DNA from: Tricholoma matsutake
Taxonomy: Eukaryota > Basidiomycota > Agaricomycetes > Agaricales > Tricholomataceae
DNA length: 64,000 nt
Direction: 5' to 3'
NCBI GenBank assembly: GCA_026075535.2
Contig: AP026540.1
Location: forward strand, 2,356,001 to 2,420,000
Part shown: positions 10,818 through 21,303 of the stretch, piece after piece
Layout of the letters: each line of letters begins with the position of its first letter
How positions within the stretch are numbered: the first letter of the stretch is position 1
Program-made: the position numbers and the translations under genes
The notes under the pieces: generated by a model
Database searches by the model: none
Told to the model about the DNA's origin: nothing
What the model saw: the letters and a program-made list of their open reading frames with translations, nothing else

Positions 10818-11572
10818 CGTCCTATTTTGAGTTATGCAGCAGAGGTGTTTGAGAATTAGCTATTGAATTTCTCTCAATCAGGTCCTTAGAGTTTTCTCTT
10901 TGGATTTCCCTTTGCTAGGTGCACCTCCAATCCCTGTAATATGTACTATAATTTTAACTTTGGATTTCCCTTTGCTAGTCCATTAATTAAGTGGCCTCTA
11001 AGGTTGCCCTTATAGATCTGGGGTCACTTCTTTGTGCACTGAAATAATCAAATGAGGTCCAGCCTGAGTTGCTGCACCCCCAGTTCTATAGGAGTCCTAG
11101 CTCAGTACCTAATCAAGAAAATGGTATAAGTATGTATATTCAGGTTGATTTAAGGGACTGAATGTTAAATCAACATAAATTTGGAGATTGCCACAAATTG
11201 TGTATCTCTGGCAAACAAGGCCATCATGACCTGCCATTGGCATGAGCATACCATGGCACTGTTGCCTCCATCTAATAGCCTATAAGCTATAATTCCTGAC
11301 CCTGGGCGCATGGGAAGGCCATGGAGTCAAATGGGTATTTGATTGATTTTCACCCATTTTCCATGCCTTGTATATATTATTTCTGTCCAACTAATAGTAA
11401 TAGCTTGTCAGATGTAGTGTAATTGTTCATAAACAGTGTTAATACTGGTATGGGGCAAGACTTATTATTGCCTTGTACATTAGATTTACATGTGGCACAT
11501 ACCTGGTATGGGGCAAGGACTTATTAGAGGTTTGCCTCCACAACCAGGTCACACTTGTATCTACCTGCTTGA
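10818..11572 (-). other. Copia 3' non-coding region, probably including its 3' LTR
   Basis: No gene is seen. On the minus strand, downstream of the copia RNase H end, a purine-rich GGGAGGG followed by TGTTGGAGGATGACC (about 11635-11614) resembles a polypurine tract and LTR start. A TATA-like TATATACAAGG lies near 11375. No second LTR copy is in the window, so the far end cannot be set. CCTGGTATGGGGCAA and CTTTGGATTTCCCTTTGCTAG are each repeated within the stretch. Confidence 0.4.
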
Positions 11573-11940
11573 TCATTCCAGTGCCACTCCACCTCTCTTC
11601 AATGCATCAGGGTCATCCTCCAACACCCTCCCTTGACTGTGGTCATGTTGTAACAGGTTGCACCAACAGTTTTGTAGGACTTTGGCAAGTGGTTTGGTGA
11701 GGAGATCAGCAATGTTGGATTGGTTTGAGATGTAGACCACATCAATTAATTTCTTGTTGACACAGTCACAAATAAAAAATGTGTGTATGTCAATATGTTT
11801 CATTCATGTATGAACATGGGGATCATTTGTGCAGGAAATAGTGCCTTGATTGTTGCAGAGTAGGATAGTTGTGGATATTTGAGGGAAACCAAGTGCATCA
11901 AATGAATTTTGAAACCAAAGAATATCTTTGGCGCATTGGG
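11573..11940 (-). pseudogene. Copia RNase H, C-terminal piece
   Basis: The order of motifs is typical of the end of copia pol: QCAKDILWFQNSFDALGF, ILLCNNQGTISCTNDP, then HIDIHTFFICDCV, VDVVYISNQSNIADLLTK and PLAKV. One TGA falls between DPHVHT and MKHIDIHTF, at a position where copia elements normally have Arg (TRMKHID/RTKHID). The N-terminal half of the domain lies on the other side of the gypsy A insertion, at 21304 onward. The last bases belong to the TTGGG target duplication (11936-11940). Confidence 0.88.
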
Positions 11941-12605
11941 TGTTACAATTTTCCTTGTAACTCATGAGACCTGACCCACCTGATGTACCCAACGATCCCC
12001 TCCAGACAGGAGGCACTCCCTAATTCATTCTTAGAGCATGTCCTTGACACCAGACACACACACGACGTATGCCAACATCATGCATTTGATCCCCTTCCCA
12101 TGGAAGGCACCTTGATGCATGATGACTCCATGCACCCGAACCTATTCCCACACATGCTGTGATACGACAGCCCCTTGACATGAGGTCCATGATGTTGGAC
12201 TCTCACGATCAACATGCTGCACCACAGCATGTCCTTGACATCGGATGCCTCATGCTAGGCATGAGGCTTATTGTTTCTATTCTTACTTGATACACATCTA
12301 TCTTTCCAATTGGACAATAAGGACCTCCCTTGTAGTATAAGTACTGCAACTCATAGTAGGGATGTCCTTAGTTTAGATCTAGGCAATCTACAGCCTTAAC
12401 TTGCAAACTCGTAAACTTACTTGAAACCACTAAGGAAGCCCCTTAGTGCATGAACCCAAACGACTCTATGCAGAAGGCCTGCTAGAGTGCACTATCTAAC
12501 TTACGTTGGATGCTCCGAGTAAGACTAGTGCTGAACGACTTGTCAAGGAAGTACCTCGTCGAACGACATCAACTAGATCGAGTGGTTGAGGCTTCGTCCT
12601 TAACA
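11941..12605 (+). repeat. Family A 5' LTR
   Basis: 665 bp, TGTTACAATTTTCC to CCTTAACA. It matches 20651-21298 with only short differences, many of them C/T or G/A at CpG. The sequence after it (TAAGATCTAAACTATC) does not look like a standard tRNA 3'-end primer site. Confidence 0.95.
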
Positions 12606-12771
12606 TAAGATCTAAACTATCTGCTAGCCCACCTACCTAGGTGTAGGCAATATGTCTCAAAACACACCACAATGACCCAGGTTTAGACAAACCCCAGACT
12701 GACCACCAAGAGAAGCAGAACCACAGCCAGGTTCATCTTGGTACCGATACAATGGAAGACTAGTCCATTAC

Positions 12772-13816
12772 TTGACCCCAGCACAGCATTGGTTCTACAG
12801 AACAACTGACAGACAAAGAGGAGATTACCTCACCAATGAAGACTTTGAACAACCACACACACCCCTACCCAAAACATCCCACTTCCCAACAGACAAAATC
12901 AATGACCTCTATAATGAGATGTCTGAACCTGCCGCAACCACGCCTATGACGTCTGTGAAGGATATTCGAATCCAATCACCCACAGACTTCTCAGGAGAGT
13001 GGACCAAGACTGCCAAGTTCCTGCAGGAGATAGACCTATACCTGCGAATCAATGACCAGGTCTATGACACAAACAACAAGAAGATCATCTTCATGCTGTC
13101 CTTCATGAATGGATGGACAGCAGCTGCCTGGGCGCAGGCATTTGTCAACCAACACCAATCTGAGGGACTCAGAGAATATGCAGACTTCAGACAGAAGGTC
13201 CTAGAAGCCTTCTCACTGATTGACAATGCTGGAACAGCAAAGACTGAGATCAAGAATCTCAAACAAGGTTCAGGGAACCTTGAAGAATATGTGGCGAGCT
13301 TCTGCATCCTGAAAGACAGGATGGGAATCACTGAAGATGCAGCCATGATCGAGTACTTCATGGATGGACTGCACCCCAAATTACTGAAGAGGGTACACAC
13401 AATGGAGACGGTACCCAACACTCTTGAAGGCTGGATAAAGGCAGCTTTGAAATATGAAGGCCAATGGAAATGGGCCATGGCAATCCTGGGAAAGACCAGG
13501 CAGAACCAGAAGACAAACAAAATGACAAAGAAAGGACAGCCCTCTCTTGACATCAACTGACTGACAAACCAAGAATGAGTGGAACACCTCCGAAAGGGAT
13601 TGTGTTTCATCTGCCACCAACTGGGACACCGATCGTCCAACCACAGGGATGGAAAGAACCCCACCCAGACAGGGTCAGCATCCCCTCCCTACCAAAACCA
13701 CTTCACCCAGAAAAAGACTGGGGTGGACCTACCAGAAGATCCACATGATGCTGGATGAACTAGACGAAGAAGAAAAGGAACAAGCCCTCAACCTCATGGA
13801 GGAATTGGGTTTTTAG
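12772..13816 (+). pseudogene. Family A gag
   Basis: The likely start is ATG at 12919 (MSEPAATTPMTS); the frame is also open upstream to 12772 without ATG. The capsid-like region includes FSGEWTKTAKFLQEID and AMIEYFMDGLHPKLLKR. The zinc knuckle CFICHQLGHRSSNH ends in His instead of Cys, as in the minus copy, so the change is a family trait. TGA at 13558-13560 replaces the CGA still present in the minus copy (45367-45365). A 2 nt loss near 13725 shifts the frame before the gag stop TAG at 13814-13816. Confidence 0.9.
13807..13816 (+). promoter_or_regulatory. -1 ribosomal frameshift site at the gag-pol junction
   Basis: The gag codons read TTG GGT TTT TAG. The heptamer G GGT TTT fits the X XXY YYZ rule and sits directly before the gag stop. 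Slipping back one base continues as GGG TTT TTA GAA CAG into the pol frame. The minus copy has the same bases at 45116-45107. Confidence 0.75.
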
Positions 13817-14809
13817 AACAGTGGCCTGATACAACGCCAGTCACCGCTGTAGTCTCCCTAGGATCTGTACTCTTAGCTACCATGAATAGACAATCTATGC
13901 ACCTGTCTATTTGGGTAGCTGAGTCAGACAATGGGAAAGACGTTGCAATGAATGTGCTCCTCGACTCTGGAGCAGGAGGAGTCTTTATTGACTCAAAATT
14001 CATCAAACAAGAAGGGATCAGGACTTATCCCTTAGGCCGCACCATCCAGGCCACAAATGTAGATGGAACCCTGAATAGGCAGGGAACGATCACCAGATGT
14101 GTGAAAGGGAGGCTCCACATCAACAGGAGGAGCTACCTGATGGAATACCTAGTCGCCAGACTAGGCAAAGAATCGGTACTCCTGGGTCTGCCATGGCTGC
14201 AGGAGATAAACCTGATCATCGACTGGAAGAAGGGAACTTTTGAGTTCCAAGATGAAGAACGATGGGCTCAGATCAAACGAATCTTGGAGAAGACAAGAAG
14301 AGCCGAATGGGCCCTCCCAAACACCCTAAACCTCCCCAGGGTTGACACTGGAAGGGAGGCACCAAACAACAAGATGGCATGAATTCAATGCATCATGGCC
14401 AAGACAAGCCAGAGGCTCTCTGAAGAAAAAGAGAAGAGCCTTGCCTGAGCCAGATTGGCCATGGCAAAAACAAGAGAAAGACTCTCCAAAGAAAAGGAGA
14501 GAAACCTTGCCCGAGCACAACTAGCCATGGCAAAGACAAAGGAAAGGCTTTCCAAAAGAAAAACCAAAGAACTGAATTGCACCCAGATAGCTGTCGCAAA
14601 GACCAGGAGCAGCAGCACTCCTAGAGAAACCAGAAACCTCGAAGCAGCACGACGTGCTGTTGCCAAGACCCAAGAAAACCAGAAGAAGAAGCAACTGGAA
14701 AAGGGCAAACACAACAAATGCAACAAGACACAATGGATCTTGCAGAAGAAAAAAGACTTGCTGACCTCCACAGGGGAGGAAAGCACCAGCAAACGAAACT
14801 CAAAAATGG
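13817..14809 (+). pseudogene. Family A pol, protease and lysine-rich spacer
   Basis: Continuous with gag through the -1 shift. Aspartic protease: MNVLLDSGAGGVFIDSKF carries the catalytic DSG, and GLPWLQEINLIIDW is the family's second conserved block. TGA after NNKMA (14380-14382) is probably a lost CGA. A Lys/Arg/Glu-rich segment of tandem 22-residue repeats follows, then STGEESTSKRNSK, where the insertion at 14810 cuts the frame. The minus copy continues directly from KRNSK to VTLQNRT. Confidence 0.85.
14385..14700 (+). repeat. 66 bp tandem repeat coding a charged helical spacer
   Basis: About five units coding variations of LAMAKTRERLSKEKERNLAR lie between protease and RT. Unit length is 22 codons. 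Lys, Arg, Glu and Ala dominate, predicting a long charged helix. The minus copy has the same feature at about 44260-44530. Confidence 0.85.
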
Positions 14810-16088
14810 TGATGATACTCAACCCGGAAACCCAAACAAAACCCACAAAATGGCTTCAGATGGTATAACATGAGTCAGAGGAAGGTTGTGAGGCCCTCTA
14901 GATGTCACCTGTCAGACCGACCATCAAATAGTCATAAAACAACTGCTTGTCGAAGCAGTTCGAGGCTAAAAGAATGTGTTTCAAGACTTTGCGATGATTT
15001 TCAAGATGTCGCAATGCTTTTCGAGATGTCACAATATTTTTCAAAGAGGTTTCAAGGAATTTCGAGTGCGCAGATATGTTTGGATGCAAGATCGGGGGAC
15101 TAGACGAGTAGTAGAAGTGATGAAAAGGCTAATCGAGGGAAGCGAGAGCAAAAATAGTGTAATGTGAGGAATTTCGAGGAAGTTTAGCGTAAAACACCAA
15201 ACTTCGGACTGAATAAGACTAAACTGTACTCTCAAATCACTGTGATCTGGGAGGAAGACAATGACTTTTTCTTCTTTTTCTTTGTATCTAGTACATCTTT
15301 TTATATAAAATAAAGAAAGTACCTAAAAAGGCTAGAGAACATGAGGCAAACATGTGGAAAACTCAAGGCAAAAGACAATATAAGTATATCAGAACAATAA
15401 AGCGAGCCTAGAAGGGGTGAATATAACACATGATGAAGAAATAATAAGAAAGAATAGCTAAAACTGGACTGTCCTTGTTATAAATTGAATAAAAGATTGG
15501 AAACTGCTTTGAGTGGATTGTATGCATGCACATGTGGTCGAAATGTGTTCGATATATGTGATATAGTGTCCCATGTGTCCAAAGATTGTTCGAACAAGAA
15601 ATACTGTGTCCGACGATGTTTTTCGAGGTTCGATGTTGTTCGATTGTGTTCAATATGATGCTTATGATGCTCGACGATGTTTGATCACATTCAATACGAT
15701 CCTCGACGATATTCGACTGCGTTCGATGCTCGACAATGCTCGACGATGTTCGATCATGTTTGATACGATGCTTGACGATGTTCAATCGTGTTCGATACGA
15801 TCCTCAACGATGTTCGATTGCATTCAATATGATCCTCAACGATGTTCGATTGTGTTCGATACAATCCTCGACAATGTTTGATCATGTTTGATATGATCCT
15901 CGACAATGTTTGATCATGTTTGATATGATCCTCGACAATGTTCAATCGCATTCAATACGATGCTCGCACTCAGTAGACTTGGTTGGGAGTGGTCGCGCTG
16001 CTTCTGGGACCTCTTGCGAGTTATCTGATGTGGTTAGAATGTGGTCAAAATGGTGAATTGGCCTTTGAGCCGAGGAGACAACCTATCA
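14810..16088 (+). mobile_element. Solo-LTR-like insertion, family D
   Basis: The insert begins TGATGATACTCAACCC and ends near ACCTATCA, flanked by ATGG at 14806-14809 and 16089-16092. The minus gypsy A copy has the uninterrupted site. A second member lies at 25431-26446 on the minus strand with the same start (TGATAATACTCAACCC) and end. It holds a TATA-like TTTATATAAAATAAAG at about 15300 and no coding potential. The true outer end may be longer, since the other copy starts upstream at TTGAACCACGTGGCAA. Confidence 0.7.
15650..15965. repeat. 32 bp CpG-rich minisatellite
   Basis: About nine units of GATCCTCGACGATGTTCGAT plus CGTGTTCGATAC. Units differ mainly by TCGA turning into TTGA or TCAA, that is, CpG transitions on either strand. 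Small ORFs across it are by-products of the period. Confidence 0.9.
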
Positions 16089-19000
16089 ATGGCACTACAA
16101 AACAGGACAAAAGACCCTCATCAGGAGGCTACCCCAATACACAATTACAGAACCCCAGATTATGGTACTACCAACACCAGAGTACCGATACCCAGGGAGA
16201 CCCCCCCTCGAGTAAAGATTGAAGAGGTACCCGACGAAGAACTATTGGCAGACACAGGCATGGAAATATGAGCAATGAACCAGATTCCTGAACAAGATGC
16301 GATCAAAGATAACTCAGTATTGATTGCATATGTATGAGGTGAACTGGTCATTGGCCTATTCAGACCAGATATAGAACTGCCCCTGACAGAGGAATATCAA
16401 GAGCTGAGATACAAATACATCCAAAAAACAAACCTGATCAACAGGCTTACAAAGAGCAAAGGCTCCCCATGGTACCTACTCAACTTGGACATATGGATTA
16501 GAGCAAAGACATCCATATCTCAACGACTAGCACATGAACAAGAGGAGGGAAAGGAGACTAGCCAACAGACCCTGGATGACTTACTGCCACCAGAATACCA
16601 GAAGTACAGACAGGTATTTGAGAAAGTTGCATCTGAACGATTCCCGGAATCAAGACTGTGGGATCAGGTGATCGACCTAAAAGAAGGCTTTGTACCAAAG
16701 GATTGCAAAGTCTACCCACTGACACCAAAAGAACAAGTTTCTAGATGAAAACCTGGAGAAAGGATACATCTGACCATCAAAATCACCCATGGCATCCCCA
16801 TTCTTCTTTGTGTCAAAGAAGGACTCCAACACTCTATGACCATGCCAAGACTATTGCTATCTGAATGAAGGAACAATCTGGAACAACTACCCTCTACCGC
16901 TGATCGGAGACCTCTTGGACAAGCTGAAAGGAGCAAGATTTTTCACGAAACTCGACATTCGATGGGGATACCATAATGTACAGATAAAGAAAGGTGACAA
17001 GTGGAAGGCAGCATTCAAGACTAACAGAGGGCTATTTGAGCCAATGGTGATGTTCTTTGGGCTGTACAACTCACTGGCAACATTCCAGGCCATGATGAAC
17101 GATCTCTTCCAAGACATGCTAGATGAAGGATGGCTCATCATCTATATGGACAACATCCTGATCTTCTTGAAGATGGAAGAAGAACACTGGATAAGGACTG
17201 AAAGTGTCCTCAAACGATTACAACAATGCAATCTCTACCTGAAAATAGAGAAGTGCAAGTTCAATGTGCAAGAAGTTGACTTCTTGGGCATGATCATCAG
17301 GCCCAACGAACTTGCAATGGACAACACGAAACTGGCTGGGATCAAGGACTGGCCCACATCAAAGACAGTGAAGGATGTAAGATCCTTCCTAGGATTTGGA
17401 AACTTCTATCAATGATTCATCAGACACTTCGCAGATCTGGCTAGACTGCTGAATGATTTGATGAAGAAGAACCAAAAATTTGAATGGATGAATGACTGCC
17501 AGCAGTCGTTCAATGCGCTGAAAAGGAAATTCAATGAAGCCCCAGTACTGCTGATGCCAGATGCAACAAAGCCATTCATGGTGGAATCTGATGCCTTGAA
17601 ATTTGCGACAGGTGCAGTACTCAGACAACAGGACGCCAATGGAGACTGGCACCCTTGCGGTTACATCTCACATTCTTTCAACGAAGCTGAAAGAAATTAC
17701 AAGATATACAACAGAGAACTACTGGGAGTAATCCAAGTGCTGGAGACGTGGAGACACTACCTACAGGGGACACCATTCCCTGTGACAGTACTGTCCGATC
17801 ACAAGAACCTGATGTACTTCCATCAGGCACAGAAACTGAACTGACGACAGGCTAGATGGAGCATCTACCTGTCACAATTCAACCTGAAGCTACAACATGT
17901 ACCAGGATCACAGATGGTACAATCTGATGCCCTATCGAGGAGAGCAGATCATATAGCCAAAGAACACACCAATAACGAGGACAAGACCATCCTCACCGAT
18001 GAACTATTCATGAAAACAATCGATGCTGAACTCCAGGGAGCCCTGGTCTCAGCAATAATGAAGGACGACCTCATAAATGACACTTTACGAGCCCTGAAGA
18101 ACAATGGAACTCCCCCAATCAAGTCTGAATTGGAGGACTGGAAATTTGAAGATGACCTGCTCTTTTTCAAAGACAGGTGCTATGTGCCACAAGACAAAAC
18201 CCTCCGCCAAGCAATCATACAGAAATACCATGACAGCATCACGACAGGGCACCCTGGACAATGGCAAATGATCGAACTGATCCAACGAGACTACTGGTGG
18301 CCAGGAATGGCCAACTTCATAAAGAAATACATCAAAGGCTGTGCAAAGTGCCAGCAAATGAAGATCAACACACACCCGATGACCCCACCCCAACACCGAT
18401 ATTATCTGATGCCAGTAGACCATCCGAGCTGGTAACGACAGATTTCATTATGGACCTGCCCATAATAAATGGATTTGACTCAATCATGGTCGTGGTAGAC
18501 CATGGTCTTACGAAGGAGGTAATTTTTGTCCCTTCCACAAAGACGATCGATGCACTTGGCACTGCAGACCTCTACCTGCACCATGTATACACAAGATTTG
18601 GACTCCCCAGAAGAATCATCTCAGACAGAGACCCTTGATTTGCATCCAAACTCTTCTGAGAACTCAGACGACTGCTCGGAATCAAGCTATTCATGAGCAC
18701 TGCCTATCACCCCCAGACCAATGGAGAAACGGAGCAAGTAAACCAAGAGCTAGAGGTTTACCTCCGCATGTTCTGTTTGAACAAACCAGAAGATTGGGAG
18801 CATTATCTCCCAACAGCAGAATTCATGCATAACCAGAAGACATACTCCGCAGTAAAACATTCGCCGTTTTACTTGATGATGGGATATCAACCATGTACTA
18901 TCCCCACCCCCTATGAAAAGACGAATGTGCTGGCCACCGAACAGAGAATCCAAGAACTTCTCTCTGCAAGAAGGGAAGCTCTTGCTGCACACAAACTAGC

Positions 19001-19470
19001 CAGACAGGCTATGGCTGCCTGAACAAAAGGGCAATATGAACTGTTCAAGGTTGGAGAACAGGTATGGCTTGACTCCAAGAACCTGAAGATTGGCTACCCA
19101 ATGAGAAAATTGGCGCCAAAATGAGAAGGGCCCTTCGTGATTGAAGATGCCCTGTTGAGAACGACATACCAATTGAAACTGCTGCCGAGATGGAAGATCC
19201 ACTCAGTATTCCATGTGGCTTTACTCACGCGATACCATGAGAATGACACTCATGGGCAAAACTTCCTGACTCCACCACCCGACCTTGTGGAAGGAGAAAA
19301 TGAATATGAGGTGGAAGCGATCATCACACACAAGAAGCACGGCAAGACACACCATTACCTCATGAAATGGGTTGACTACCCAACATCCAGAAACACATGG
19401 GAACCCAAATCGAACCTAAAGAATGCCCCCAAGATCCTGACGGCATATAAGGAGAGGTACCACCTCTGAT
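16089..19470 (+). pseudogene. Family A pol, RT to chromodomain
   Basis: RT starts near 16600; the motif GYI-PSKSP has TGA at 16771-16773 where the minus copy has CGA (43658-43656). The catalytic box is IYMDNIL (17143-17160): YMDD has become YMDN, which should abolish activity. RNase H follows ([18 protein letters not shown]), then the integrase HHCC region ([19 protein letters not shown] to CAKCQ), catalytic core ([23 protein letters not shown]) and a chromodomain (YEVEAIITHKK, YLMKWVDYP, NTWEP). Lesions: about 14-16 nt lost near 16735, a 1 nt shift near 18385, and TGA at 16837, 17413, 17842, 18636, 18657 and 19020. Confidence 0.9.
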
Positions 19471-19560
19471 GGAAACCCAAAACCCCCCTTTCCTCCTGCA
19501 ACAACACCCCCGAATATGCCTGCCAAACAATGATTCACCTGAGAATACCTATGAAACCAA

Positions 19561-20241
19561 TTGAATGCTGATGCCCTTCGCGTTCACCTCGCCCATGATC
19601 CACCAAAATACCATCTAGCCAGGATGTGCTTCTACTATGCTAGCACTATCAAACAGATGGAACAAAATCTAGAAGAAGCAATGAATGATGCAGATGCCCT
19701 GGGGATCAAACAGATGATCCAGGAGATGATTGCACCATGGTCAGACAGACTGAGAATAGCTGAGGAGAGACCTCACACCCCCTTAGATCAGCACAGATGG
19801 CCACCGACCTTGCTCTCGCCATTCAGTGAACAGAATGACAGAGACAAATGATGAGCTCCCTCTGGAGGCTCCTCCCATTCTATGAAGAACCTGAAGATCA
19901 TGCCTAGGGCACCCGAAGTAATTGACCTGACCACTCCCAAACCCAAACCATGAACCACCCAACCACCTTGGTCCCCTCCACACATGAGACATGCCAGATG
20001 TTTCATCTGCCAACAGATAGGCCACTTCAGCCTGATTTGCCAGCAATATGTTTGCAAGTACTGCAAACAACGAGGCCCCAGACACTATAGGATGAATTGC
20101 CTGGAGAAACATCAGAAAGATTGAGAAACCAATCAAAGAGTAGCTGAGCACAGACAGCAGCTCTTCTTTGGCTCAGGATACGATGATTTTGATGATGATG
20201 CGATGGGAAACATGACGGGAGAACCATATGGAAGGATTTAA
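19561..20241 (+). pseudogene. Family A ORF3: zinc-knuckle protein downstream of pol
   Basis: A sense-strand frame follows the chromodomain, in the place env takes in retroviruses. It starts MNADALRVHLAHDPPK, has an acidic helical N-terminal half (MEQNLEEAMNDADALGIKQ), a linker with EVIDLTTPKPKP and two adjacent zinc knuckles, CFICQQIGHFSLIC and CKYCKQRGPRHYRMNC, before an acidic tail (SGYDDFDDDAMG). TGA codons at about 19849-19854, 19952 and 20120 interrupt it. The minus copy (40869-40180) keeps the whole design, so it is a family gene of about 225 residues. A nucleic-acid-binding role is inferred from the knuckles. Confidence 0.75.
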
Positions 20242-20280
20242 GAGGCAGAGCTCAAGACGATGGCATGACAAGACAGACCC

Positions 20281-20484
20281 ATGCTCACAGGAATTACAAT
20301 CCTCGTGATCATCATTGGCACGACCCTGGCTGCAGTGGCAGCCCTAACCTTCGCATTTTGCCTCTATGCCATCTTCCAACCAAGTCCCAAACCCCTGATT
20401 ACAGACATTGAATTTGCCATCCTGCAATGCCCCCCCTTCAATGATACCACCAACTCCTTGACATCACTGCCTAGGGCAGCATGA
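20281..20484 (+). CDS. Family A short membrane ORF (copy-specific)
   Basis: 67 codons from ATG at 20281: a hydrophobic stretch (ITILVIIIGTTLAAVAAL, then TFAFCLYAIF) long enough for one transmembrane helix, then a polar tail. TGA ends it at 20482-20484, and reading past it stays open to the polypurine tract, so the stop may be another lost CGA. The minus copy lacks this segment: there CATGCTCTCAGGAATCAC runs directly into the purine tract. I do not recognise it as an env protein. Confidence 0.4.
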   Translation: MLTGITILVIIIGTTLAAVAALTFAFCLYAIFQPSPKPLITDIEFAILQCPPFNDTTNSLTSLPRAA

Positions 20485-20650
20485 ACTAGAAGAACCCGAT
20501 CATGGTCCAAGTTTGGACATCAATTATTCCTCCACTGCACCCCTCGATCCCGACCACACCCACATATCCAGACCATACCCAATCAGACCACGGAGGAGAG
20601 ACAAAGATTTAGGTCAAACTGTGGAACTTTCGACCATAGTGGGGGGGTAA

Positions 20651-21298
20651 TGTTACAATTTTCCTTGTAACTCATGAGACCCGACCGACCTGACGTACCC
20701 GACGATCCCCTCCAGACAGGAGGCACTCCCAAATTCATGCTTAGAGCATGTCCTTGACACCAGACACACACACAATGCATGCTGACATCATGCATTTGAT
20801 CCCCTTCCCATGGAAGGCACCCTTGACACATGGTGACTCCATGCACCCGAACCCATTCCCACACATGCTGTGATACAACAGCCCCTTGACATGAGGTCCA
20901 TGACATCAGATCCTTGACATCGGATCTGTGACATCGGACGCCTCATGCAAGGCATGAGGCTTATTGTTTCTATTCTTACTTGATATGCATCTATCTTTCC
21001 AATTGGATGATAAGGACCTCCCTTGTAGTATAAGTACTGCAACTCATAGTAGGGATGTCCTTAGTTTAGATCTAGGCAATCTACAGCCTTAACTTGCAAA
21101 CTCGTAAACTTACTCGAAACCACTAAGGAAGCCCTTTAGTGCATGAACCCGAATGACTCTACACAGAAGGCCTGCTAGAGTGCACTATCTACCTTACACC
21201 GGACGCTCCAAGTAAGACTAGTGCCAAATGACTCATCGAGGAAGCACCTTGTCGAGTGACATCAACTAGATTGAGTGGTTGAGGCTTTGCCCTTAACA
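20651..21298 (+). repeat. Family A 3' LTR
   Basis: 648 bp, paired with 11941-12605. Preceded by the polypurine tract AGTGGGGGGGTAA and followed by TSD TTGGG (21299-21303). Confidence 0.95.
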
Positions 21299-21303
21299 TT
21301 GGG

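Larger units (their letters stand above)
11941..21298 (+). mobile_element. Ty3/gypsy family A, full-length plus copy (chromovirus)
   Basis: The element is 9,358 bp, bounded by TGTTACAATT and CCTTAACA, with TSD TTGGG at 11936-11940 and 21299-21303. It has two LTRs, gag, pol (PR, lysine-rich repeat spacer, RT, RNase H, integrase, chromodomain), a zinc-knuckle ORF, a membrane ORF and a polypurine tract GTGGGGGGGTAA before the 3' LTR. A solo-LTR-like insertion sits in pol (14810-16088). Numerous TGA stops and a few indels make it defective. Confidence 0.95.

Noticed and set aside
13062..13664. 200-codon antisense ORF over gypsy A gag
   Set aside because: It mirrors gag codons, has no protein-like domain, and recurs in other copies only as a shadow of the same gag sequence.
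14385..14846. Leucine/phenylalanine-rich ORFs on the minus strand that look like membrane proteins
   Set aside because: They are the antisense of a Lys/Glu-rich repeat in pol, which automatically yields Phe/Leu/Ser-rich hydrophobic strings.
15408..15951. ORFs across the minisatellite (isoleucine/histidine-rich on minus, aspartate-rich on plus)
   Set aside because: They exist only because the 32 bp period keeps frames open and show no independent protein signal.
15650..15965. CRISPR-like array of 32 bp repeats
   Set aside because: The units abut without spacers and lie in a eukaryotic LTR-like element, so this is a minisatellite.
20281..20484. Retroviral-type env gene in gypsy A
   Set aside because: One TM helix in 67 codons without signal peptide, cleavage site or cysteine pattern is not enough, and the segment is missing in the other copy.
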